A stretch of 64,000 nt of DNA from Blattamonas nauphoetae (taxonomy: Eukaryota > Preaxostyla > Oxymonadida). Shown here one piece after another: positions 54,690-62,537 of the stretch. Where the stretch lies: contig JARBJD010000042.1 in assembly GCA_033064195.1 (NCBI GenBank), positions 186,001-250,000 on the forward strand, in the 5' to 3' direction. Under the pieces are notes generated by a model that saw only the letters and a program-made list of their open reading frames with translations, was not told where the DNA came from and did no database searches. The position numbers were made by a program, and so were the translations under genes. Numbering within the stretch: the stretch's first letter is position 1; every line of letters starts with the position of its first letter.

Positions 54690-55763
54690 CTATTCCCGTT
54701 GTGGAACGTTAAAGCCCAGCAGGTTTTTCAGGTCGATCGAATTGATAATAATCCATCTTCCAAAGAATGTGTTGTTGTCGTTTGGCAGCTTTGCCTCAAC
54801 CACGTCTTCGATGCCCTCCATTCTCAACATTTGATACACTTTAGTCCACATCAGTCGCACTTCTCCACTTGTGATGTACCATTCCTGCAGCATATCGACC
54901 ATTAAATTCAGAAAATACCAGATTGAGTTATCTGGTTCGAAGAATGTGAGATAACTTGGAATCATGAGAACGACTGGCATATTCAAGACAAAATCCATTG
55001 CCGGTTGATTGGATGCAGATATTACGAGGAGTCGGGCGAGCAGTTCCATCAATTCTCCAGAGATCTCATAATCAACGATCGAAAAGCGGTTCATGCACAA
55101 ATGGCTAATATACTTCTCAGAAGGAACGAGAACTTTTCTCATAATCGTTTCGTGAAAAGTTTGTTGTTCATTGCCAACTTCCATTTCGAGTTGTTCCATT
55201 CCAATCGGAGTGGAGATCCACAAAGTTCCAGTGATGATTGAAAGGAGAACAGTGTGGATATCAACTGATTCTGTAAATGAAAGAGACAGAGGATTGAGAG
55301 TACTGATGAGTTCAGGGATCAGATCAGCTTTCACGAGGGCTAGAGTGTTTAGAGTTGAACAGTTTGTAAGGAGATCGGTCAGTATCTCCATTGCTGATGT
55401 GATGATGATCTGACTGGAAGAAGAAACAAGTACAATGATGGACTGTACGAAGTCTGTCAAAGATAAATCTGGCGGTGAGGCAAAGTTGCTGAGAAAAGCA
55501 TCCGCTGATGTCCCACTCGCTGGATGTACAGATTTAAGAAATTTCGCAGCTTGAGCCTCCAGAGAGACATCGAGCGTAGGCTGCAACTTCAATGTGGCAA
55601 CGAGAGACCGAAATACAGCAGCCTTTTCTTGTTCAGATCTGAGTTCTTCTTCATCCCAATTCACAAAAGGGTAACAATCCATTGAAAATGGGAATTGAGG
55701 GGAGGACAAAACAGTGCGTGTTACACTTGAGGCTGTGTCTGTCTTCTTGACAATCTCGGTCAT
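54690..55763 (-). CDS. ARM-like helical-repeat family protein, complete
   Basis: The 357-residue protein starts MTEIVKKTDTASSVTRTV, the leader that also survives upstream of the 10222 gene. The blocks are DCYPFVNWDEEEL, VFRSLVATLKLQPTLDVSLEAQAAKFLKSVHPASGTSADAFL, VSSSSQIIITSAMEILTDLL, LVKADLIPELISTLNPLSLSFTESVDIH, EQQTFHETIMRKVLVPSEKYISHLCMNRFSIVD, NQPAMDFVLNMPVVLMIPSYLTFFE, YQMLRMEGIEDVVEAKL and the tail KNLLGFNVPQRE. It belongs with the copies at 11650 and 56082 (DVSLEAQA, MDFVLNMPV). The last strands depart slightly from the usual MNVP ending. Confidence 0.75.
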   Translation of the reverse strand: MTEIVKKTDTASSVTRTVLSSPQFPFSMDCYPFVNWDEEELRSEQEKAAVFRSLVATLKLQPTLDVSLEAQAAKFLKSVHPASGTSADAFLSNFASPPDLSLTDFVQSIIVLVSSSSQIIITSAMEILTDLLTNCSTLNTLALVKADLIPELISTLNPLSLSFTESVDIHTVLLSIITGTLWISTPIGMEQLEMEVGNEQQTFHETIMRKVLVPSEKYISHLCMNRFSIVDYEISGELMELLARLLVISASNQPAMDFVLNMPVVLMIPSYLTFFEPDNSIWYFLNLMVDMLQEWYITSGEVRLMWTKVYQMLRMEGIEDVVEAKLPNDNNTFFGRWIIINSIDLKNLLGFNVPQRE

Positions 55764-56100
55764 TCAGATGAATCTAGTTAAAAAAACCTTTGTTATGGGT
55801 CAGAACAAAGAATGAAACAACGATGTTGAGATGCAAAAGACGTCCGAAAGAAGCAACAAAAATCAACCAACGAAAATCGAGACAATTTATCAATGAAGAT
55901 GGAGCTTGAAAACGAGATGAAAAGAATGAGGGTCTGAGAGTGTGGACATGGTGTTGAGAGATGTCGGAGTGACGAAGAGTGTGATTGTGTTCATCAGTGG
56001 CTCTTCTCTTGCTGAATATCTGAGTGGTGCCCAAAATGAGCCAGAAATACATCGGTCTGGTTTGCTGGTTCGAGTCTCTTTCTATTCCCGTTCTGGAACG
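55735..56100. repeat. Duplicated intergenic block, copy 2
   Basis: Nearly identical to 11270-11660, with differences concentrated at about 55990-56060. Confidence 0.7.
55793..55806 (-). promoter_or_regulatory. Conserved GTTCTGACCCATAA motif
   Basis: It lies 30-43 bases before the ATG at 55763, within the duplicated block. Confidence 0.5.
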
Positions 56101-57155
56101 TTCATGCCGAGAAAGTTGTTCAAGTCAATCGAGTATATAACAGTCCATTGACCTGAAGTTTCATTTTCGTCGTTTTGCAGCTTTTCCTCCATCACATCTT
56201 CGATGCCCTCCATTCTCAGCATTCGATGCACAGTAATCCACATCTGTCGCACTTCTCCGCTTGTTTTGTTCCATTCACGTTGGGCACGGTACATCAAATA
56301 AAGAAAACTCTCGATTGAGTGATCAGATTCGATGAATGTGAGGCAACTTGGGATCGTGAGAAAGATGGGCATATTCAAGACAAAATCCATTGCTGGTTGA
56401 TAGTACGGGCAGATTCGGAGGTGTCGGGCGAGAAGGGATAGAAAATTCAAGGATAGCTTATCATCGATGATCGAAAATCGGTTCGTGCACAAGTGGCGAA
56501 TATAATGCTCCGAAGGTGTGAGAATTTGCTTCAAACCCGTCTCATGAACAGATTGTTGTTCACCGCGGTCTTTAATTCCGAGAGATCTCAGTCCAATCGG
56601 GGTGGTGATCCACAAAGTTCCAGTGTTGATTTCAATGAGAGAAGAGTGGATATCAACTGCTTCGGTGAATGAAAGAGACAGAGGATTGAGTGTGATTAAG
56701 AGTTGAGGGATCAGATCAGCTTTCACGAGGGCAAGTCTGATGTTTTCAGAACAGAGTTGGATCTGAGAATCGAGCATCTCCATTGTCGTTGATACGATGA
56801 TCTCACTGGAAGAAGAAACAAGTACAATGATGGACTGTACGAAGTCTGTCAAAGAGAAATCTGGCGATGAGGCAAAGTTGCTGAGAAATGCATTGGCTGA
56901 TGCCCGACTCGTTGGATGGACAGATTTGAGAAATTTTGCAGCTTGAGCCTCCAGAGAGACATCGAATGCAGGCTGTAACTTCAATGTGGCAACCAGAGAC
57001 CGAAAGACAACGGCCTTTTCCTGTTCAGCTTCAGGTTGATCTTCCAACCAATTCACGAAAGGGTAACAGTCTGTTGAAAATAACAGGCTGCGTGAAGAGA
57101 CATTATTGCTTAGAGTATCGGCGCAGGAGGATTTCTTCGCGTCTAAATCTGTCAT
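56082..57155 (-). CDS. ARM-like helical-repeat family protein, complete
   Basis: The 357-residue protein starts MTDLDAKKSSCADTL. The blocks are DCYPFVNWLEDQPE, VFRSLVATLKLQPAFDVSLEAQAAKFLKSVHPTSRASANAFL, VSSSSEIIVSTTMEMLDSQI, LVKADLIPQLLITLNPLSLSFTEAVDIH, EQQSVHETGLKQILTPSEHYIRHLCTNRFSIID, YYQPAMDFVLNMPIFLTIPSCLTFIE, HRMLRMEGIEDVMEEKL and NNFLGMNVPERE. It is the partner of 11650-12723 in the duplicated gene pair. Upstream only TATGGG at 57187-57192 remains of the promoter motif. The G-rich minisatellite begins 226 bases upstream of the start. Confidence 0.75.
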   Translation of the reverse strand: MTDLDAKKSSCADTLSNNVSSRSLLFSTDCYPFVNWLEDQPEAEQEKAVVFRSLVATLKLQPAFDVSLEAQAAKFLKSVHPTSRASANAFLSNFASSPDFSLTDFVQSIIVLVSSSSEIIVSTTMEMLDSQIQLCSENIRLALVKADLIPQLLITLNPLSLSFTEAVDIHSSLIEINTGTLWITTPIGLRSLGIKDRGEQQSVHETGLKQILTPSEHYIRHLCTNRFSIIDDKLSLNFLSLLARHLRICPYYQPAMDFVLNMPIFLTIPSCLTFIESDHSIESFLYLMYRAQREWNKTSGEVRQMWITVHRMLRMEGIEDVMEEKLQNDENETSGQWTVIYSIDLNNFLGMNVPERE

Positions 57156-57380
57156 TCTGGTGTTCGAGGAGAATCAATGAAACACGTATGGGATTCACTC
57201 CACACGAGAGAACAATCATTGCATTATTGCCTTCTCGTTTATTTTCTCGTGCTAGTCACTCACGTTCAGCTTCACGTCTTAACAAAACCAAAATAACCTT
57301 GAGGAGATCTCAAGTGAGCCGAAACTCGAAGAGAATGCGAATTACACGCACAGACCCGAGCGTGTTCAGAGGATGTCAAC

Positions 57381-58381
57381 TGGAGAGGGTGTGGGTGGTG
57401 AGGGAGAGGGAGAGGGGAGTGGGAGGGTGTGGGTGGTGAGGGAGAGGCAGAGGGGAGTGGGAGGTGTGGGTGGTGAGGGAGAGGGAGAGGGAGTGGGAGG
57501 GTGTGGGTGGTGAGGGAGAGGCAGGGAGTGGGAGGGTGTGGGTGGTGAGGGAGAGGCAGAGGGAGTGGAGGGTGTGGGTGGTGAGGGAGAGGCAGAGGGA
57601 GTGGGAGGGTGTGGGTGGTGAGGGAGGGCAGAGGAGGGTGGGGTGGTGAGGGAGAGGCAGAGGGAGTGGGAGGGTGTGGGTGGTGAGGAAGAGGAAGAGG
57701 GAGTGGGAGGGTGCGGGTGGTGAGGGAGAGGCAGAGGGAGTGGGAGGGTGTGGGTGGTGAGGGAGGCAGAGGGAGTGGGAGGGTGTGGGTGGTGAGGGAG
57801 AGGCAGAGGGAGTGGGAGGGTGTGGGTGGTGAGGGAGAGGCAGAGGGAGTGGGAGGTGTGGGTGGTGAGGGAGAGGCAGAGGGAGTGGGAGGGTGCGGGT
57901 GGTGAGGGAGAGGCAGAGGGAGGGGAGGGTGGGGTGGTGAGGGAGAGGCAGAGGGTGGGAGGGTGTGGGTGGTGAGGGAGAGGCAGAGGAGTGGGAGGGT
58001 GTGGGTGGTGAGGGAAGGGTGAGGGTGAGGGTGGTGAGGGAGGCGGAGGGAGTGGGAGGTGTGGGTGGTGAGGAGAGGCAGAGGGAGTGGGAGGGTGTGG
58101 GTGGTGAGGGAGGGCAGAGGGAGTGGGAGGGTGTGGGAGGTGAGGGAGAGGCAGAGGGAGTGGGAGGTGTGGGTGGTGAGGGAGAGGCAGAGGGGAGTGG
58201 GAGGTGCGGGTGGTGAGGGAGAGGCAGAGGGTGGGAGGGTGTGGGTGGTGAGGGAGAGGCAGGGAGTGGGAGGGTGTGGGTGGTGAGGGAGAGGCAGAGG
58301 GGAGTGGGAGGGTGCGGGTGGTGAGGGAGAGGCAGAGGGGAGTGGGAGGGTGTTGGTGGTGAGAGGAGTGGGAGGGTGTGG
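57381..58381. repeat. G-rich minisatellite, about 27 units of 37-39 bp
   Basis: The unit is built on GTGGGTGGTGAGGGAGAGG followed by CAGAGGGAGTGGGAGGGT, with small length changes from unit to unit. The plus strand has almost no C, so G-quadruplex formation is plausible. On the minus strand two frames stay open for over 400 codons (PTPSHSLCLSLTTHTLPLP-like), an effect of composition. Degenerate seeds occur at 9845-9945. Confidence 0.9.
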
Positions 58382-58935
58382 ATGTTTGGTGGAGATCGAC
58401 GGAGATCTTCATCACTGTCCTGGACTGTCTGCCATCTTCTCCATGCTTGGCCTTGGGAGGGATGGACGAATGACTTGCGGTTCTTGCCAGACTCTGAATG
58501 TCTTCGTTGGGAGAGACGACGTTTGCAAGTGTTGATATGGCCTGCCTGGTTCCTGCTCTCTTCATCTCTCTTCGAGTGGAGAATGAGCAGGGATTGCTTG
58601 GTGTGTGAGGATGAAGCATTTGGGTTGTTCTGTCTTTCCGAAGTGTTGACGACGATGGGAAATGTTATCGATTCACTGGATTCTCTGATAGTTGACAACA
58701 TGTGAAGAATGGTCAGAATGGACAGCTTTCATTTTGGAGGTGTTCGAGAATGGCGGAAAAAAGAGATGGATTGTGTGGCGATCACCGAGTAAAACTGGCG
58801 AGAGAGAATCCAAAGCTGTCCGGCAAACCAAACCACGAGGTGATTCCAGAGCTGACAACGATCACACACAAACAGTGTTTGTGGTCCAAAACAAGTCAGT
58901 AACAGTCCGAATGGTTCGCTTTTTCTTGTCTGTTT
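58382..58935. other. Intergenic region downstream of the minisatellite
   Basis: It holds the GGAGATCGACGGAGATC sequence also seen in altered form after the seed at 9.94 kb, then the 3' flank module from 58740. No gene is supported. Confidence 0.4.
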
Positions 58936-60410
58936 CTATCCACGTCGTGGAACGTTCATGCCCAGCAGGTTGTTCAGGTCGATCGAGTAGGTAACAATGA
59001 GTCCTCCTGAAAGGGAGTTTCTGTTGTTTTCCAGCTTTCCCTCTGTCACATCTTCGATGCCCTCCATTCTCAACATTCGATTCACTTCTTTCCACATCTG
59101 TCGCTGGACTCCCCTTGTTTTGTTCCATTCCCACTGGGTATTGTTCATTAAGAACAGAAAAAGCCAGATTGTGGCTTCATTCTCGAAGAATGTCAGACAA
59201 CTCGGGACCGTGAGAAAGACTGGCAGATGAAGAACAAAATCCATTGTCGGCTGATAAGAAGGACATATTTCGAGGATTAGGGCGATGAGTTCCAGAAAAG
59301 ACTTGGATTGGTCACCATCGACGATCGAAAATCGGTTCATGCACATATGACAAATATACTGCTCCGAAGGTGCCACTAGTTGCTTTAAAAGTGTCTCGTG
59401 AACAGATTGTTGTTCATTGTCATCAAAAACATCGAGTGATTCCAGTCCAATCGGAGTGGCGTGATAAAAAGTACAGTCATTCCGGCTTCCGGTATTTGGT
59501 TCTTAAAAAAAACAAGAAAGGGGTGATCAATGAGAACGAGCTTTCAATTCCATTTCTATTTATCATTCTTCAATCAAACAGCAGGAAAGGCCAGTAATTA
59601 TTGAACAAGTGATGCTAAAATGAAAATAAAGCAATCGTTAATGAGTTCAGATTGAGTTCAATCCATAATTTCAACTTGAGTCCGGTTGACCAGTCTCCAC
59701 ACCGTCTTCAGCAGGAAGAAATTGAAATTGAGGAACAAACAACCATCTCGTGTGATCATATCAATGTCACTCACTGCTCTAATTGTTTATTTTTCTAAAA
59801 TTCGCGGACAAATTGAGATCAACCCTTTCTTTGAAAAAAATGAGAACCAAATACCGGAAGCCGGAATGACTGTATTAGAGATGGTTTGGATGAGACCAAT
59901 GTGGATGTCGACTGCTTCGGCAACAGAAAGAGACAGTGGATTGAGAGTAATGATGAGTTGAGGGATCAGATCAGCTTTGACGAGGGCAAGTCGGACTTTG
60001 GGAGTAGACCACACAAACAGACTGTTGAGCATCCCCATTGCAGCTGTGGTAATGACCTGACTGGCAGAAGAAATGAGTACTCCAATTAACTGTATGAAGA
60101 TGGTCAAAGATTCGTCACTGGTTCGTCCAAAGCTGTCGAGAAAAATAACGGTTGATTCTTTGTCCCCCAGAGAAACAGATTCGAGAAGTTTCACGGCTTT
60201 AGCAAGAAGAGAGTCATCAAGAGTAGGCTGGAACTTTACAGTGGCAACGAGAGATCGAAAGATAACGACTTTTTCGTGTTCAGAACGAAAGATTCCGTCG
60301 TTCCAGTTCAGAAAAGGAAAACAAGCTGTAGAGAATAGTAACTGAGAGGCGGACACATCAGAGGGTGTTACACTTGAGGCTGTGTCTGTCTTCTTGACAA
60401 TTTCGGCCAT
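58936..60410 (-). pseudogene. ARM-like family gene split by a second MITE type
   Basis: The N-terminal part from 60410 (MAEIVKKTDTASSVTPSD) carries ACFPFLNWNDGIF, IFRSLVATVKFQPTLDDSLLAKAVKLLESV, SSASQVITTAAMGMLNSLF and LVKADLIPQLIITLNPLSLSVAEAVDIH. It is interrupted at 59474-59872. The C-terminal part continues in the same frame with FYHATPIGLESLDVF, EQQSVHETLLKQLVAPSEQYICHMCMNRFSIVD, RMLRMEGIEDVTEGKL and NNLLGMNVPRRG. With the insert and one TA set aside, QTISNTFYHATP is continuous and no other break is seen. The insertion point is three codons from the one in the 4508-5979 gene. Confidence 0.75.
59474..59872. mobile_element. MITE family B (Tc1/mariner-type, TA target)
   Basis: The insert is 399 bp with TA at 59472-59473 and 59873-59874. 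The terminal inverted repeats are perfect for about 30 bp (CAGTCATTCCGGCTTCCGG, then TATTTGGTTCT). The ends differ from family A. The perfect repeats suggest a recent insertion. No coding frame is present. Confidence 0.9.
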
Positions 60411-60437
60411 TCGGATTGATTAGGATAACCACCTTCG

Positions 60438-60451
60438 TTATGGGTCAGTTC
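60438..60451 (-). promoter_or_regulatory. GAACTGACCCATAA, variant of the conserved motif
   Basis: It lies 28-41 bases before the ATG at 60410. The GATGCAAAAGACGT box follows at about 60476. Confidence 0.45.
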
Positions 60452-61143
60452 AAACGAAAGAAACAACGATGCTGTGATGCAAAAGACGTTCAAAAGAAGC
60501 AACACAAATCGACCAACGAAACTCTAGATAATCTATCAATGAAGAAGTGAGAGGCCGAGAAGAGACAAAACAAAAGCGAAAGTGTTGTCTCGAATCAGCA
60601 AATGAAGAATTGGTGCGAGATCCATCCATCTTGCGATCCTCTCTTTGTCAAAACTTCCTCCCTCTTCAACGGACAGATCGCAGAAGATGGAGTTCAGGCG
60701 TAAGTGGAGAGTGCGCCCACGTCGAAGTTGAGACAGGAATTTGCTCTGTCAATGGCCAGGCGTGGTAATTCCCCATTCATCGATCGATGCATTCGCTTCC
60801 AGAAAGGAGCAGTGTAAAATGGGCTTCGTTTGGTTGGTTTTTCTGCGTCGGTAGGATTCTTACGTGATTCATCCCTCATCCAGCAATCGTCACAATCGAT
60901 GGACGCATTGTCTTCCACAAAGGAGCAGGGCGAGAGTGCGGGAGTGGCGGCGACGGAGAAGGTAAGCGTTGACTCGACCGAGTGAGACTCGGGAAAAGGG
61001 GAATCGTTCTGGAAAACTATGAGTTGATTTCGGAGCTGGTGTAGATCACACACAGCACAGTGTTGCCCAAAACGAGCCATAAACACGTCGAAAGTGTCGC
61101 CGGTTCTTGTCTGTTTTTCTTCAAATTTTAGAAGTTCCGTGCC
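60452..61143. other. Intergenic region with two 3' flank modules
   Basis: Flank modules with TTCCAGAAAGGAGCAG and CACAAAGGAGCAGGGCGAGAG occur at about 60790 and 60915. No gene is supported. Confidence 0.4.
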
Positions 61144-62190
61144 CTATCCATTGTTCAGTTCGATTGATTCTTGAATAATAATTCTGCCCGAAAGGGAGTT
61201 TTTGTTGATTTGCAGCTTTTCCTCAATCACATCGTCGAAGCCCTCCGTTCTCAACATTCGAAGCACTATCTTCCACATCTGTCGCACGTTTCCAATTGTT
61301 TCGTTCCATTCTCGCTGGCCCTCGACCATGAAATACAGAAAATGACCGATTGAACGATCATATTCGAAGAATGTGAGATAGCTTGGGATTGTGAGAACGA
61401 CTGGCAGAGCAAGAACAAATGTCAGAAATGGTTGATAGTATGGGCATATTCGGAGGAGTCTGGCCAGAAGAGCCAGAAATAACCGGGATTGTTCAGCATC
61501 GACGATCGAGTAGCGATTCACGCACAAATGGCGAATATACTGCTCCGATGGGGCGAGAACTTGCTTCAAAACCGTCTCATGAACAGCTTGTTGCTCATTT
61601 CCATCTTCAATTTGGAGAAGGGCGAGACTATATGGAGCTGCGAGCCATGCAGCACGAGCGATGCTTGTCATGAGACCAGTGTGGATATCGACTACTTCGG
61701 TCAAAGAAAGAGACAGTGGATTGATAGTGTTGATGAGTTGAGGGATCAGATTGGCTTGAACGAGGGGAAGATGGCTTTTTGCTGAACAGAGATGGATCAG
61801 AGGATCGAGGATCTTCATTGCTGCCATGATGATAGTCTGACTGCCTGAAGAAAGGAGCACCACAATGGAATGGATGAAGTTTGTCGACGATTCATCAGCA
61901 GTTCGCCCAAAGCTGTTGAGAAAAGCATCGGCGGAAGCTGTTGTCTTGTGAATCACAGATTTGAGAAGCTCAACTGCTTTAGCTTCCAGAGAGTCATCAA
62001 GAGCATGCTGCAACTTCAATGTGGTAACAAGCGACCAAAAGACGATTGCCCTGTCATGTTCAGATTCAAGTTCTTCTTCGTTCCAATTCAGGAAAGGAGA
62101 AGAGTCTGATGAATATCGTAACAGGGTTGAAGACAAATCAGAGTGTGCTGCACTTGATGATGTGTCTGTTTTAGTATCAAACGAAATCAT
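61144..62190 (-). CDS. ARM-like helical-repeat family protein with shortened tail
   Basis: About 348 residues from the ATG at 62190 (MISFDTKTDTSSSAAHSD). The blocks are DSSPFLNWNEEELE, VFWSLVTTLKLQHALDDSLEAKAVELLKSV, LSSGSQTIIMAAMKILDPLI, LVQANLIPQLINTINPLSLSLTEVVDIH, EQQAVHETVLKQVLAPSEQYIRHLCVNRYSIVD, YYQPFLTFVLALPVVLTIPSYLTFFE and RMLRTEGFDDVIEEKL. It stops at ELNNG, before the usual GMNVP tail, through a TAG in the position of the conserved Leu or Gln codon. DSSPF replaces the family DCSPF. An in-frame non-ATG extension upstream is ignored. The promoter motif is reduced to AATGGG at 62222-62227. Confidence 0.7.
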   Translation of the reverse strand: MISFDTKTDTSSSAAHSDLSSTLLRYSSDSSPFLNWNEEELESEHDRAIVFWSLVTTLKLQHALDDSLEAKAVELLKSVIHKTTASADAFLNSFGRTADESSTNFIHSIVVLLSSGSQTIIMAAMKILDPLIHLCSAKSHLPLVQANLIPQLINTINPLSLSLTEVVDIHTGLMTSIARAAWLAAPYSLALLQIEDGNEQQAVHETVLKQVLAPSEQYIRHLCVNRYSIVDAEQSRLFLALLARLLRICPYYQPFLTFVLALPVVLTIPSYLTFFEYDRSIGHFLYFMVEGQREWNETIGNVRQMWKIVLRMLRTEGFDDVIEEKLQINKNSLSGRIIIQESIELNNG

Positions 62191-62537
62191 TCTTATGTTC
62201 GAGATAAAGCAATAAAATGAGAATGGGTTTCTCAGAACTCGAGAGGACAATCATCTCATTTGTTCCCCATCTCTTCTTTCCTCCTAATGGTCACTCATTC
62301 CAAGTTTCTCTCCCACTCATCACGGAAAAAGAAATTGTTGTGAGTTGATCACTCTCCAGTGATCCACGATGTATGGCTTCTTCATTCAGAGATGAAGATA
62401 GATTGAGTAAATTTCCCGTGAATTGTGTCAAATAAACTAAATTATTGCTGTTATTCTCCTTTTTGTTTCTCATTTCGCCCTGTGAAGTGATCTTCCCCTC
62501 TGTTACTCCTTGAATTTGTCAAATAACTCTTTCGCAG
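62191..62537. other. Intergenic region before the DIRS-like element
   Basis: It probably contains the left terminus of the element that follows, but no inverted repeat partner lies within the window and the termini of the 33-38 kb element are not found here. Confidence 0.35.

Noticed and set aside
57381-58381. CRISPR array
   Set aside because: The units are contiguous, there are no unique spacers, and the context is eukaryotic.
57366-58701. Two overlapping minus-strand frames of 417 and 441 codons in the minisatellite
   Set aside because: They are Pro/Ser/His/Thr repeats produced by a C-rich strand without stop codons; both frames being open at once argues for composition, not coding.
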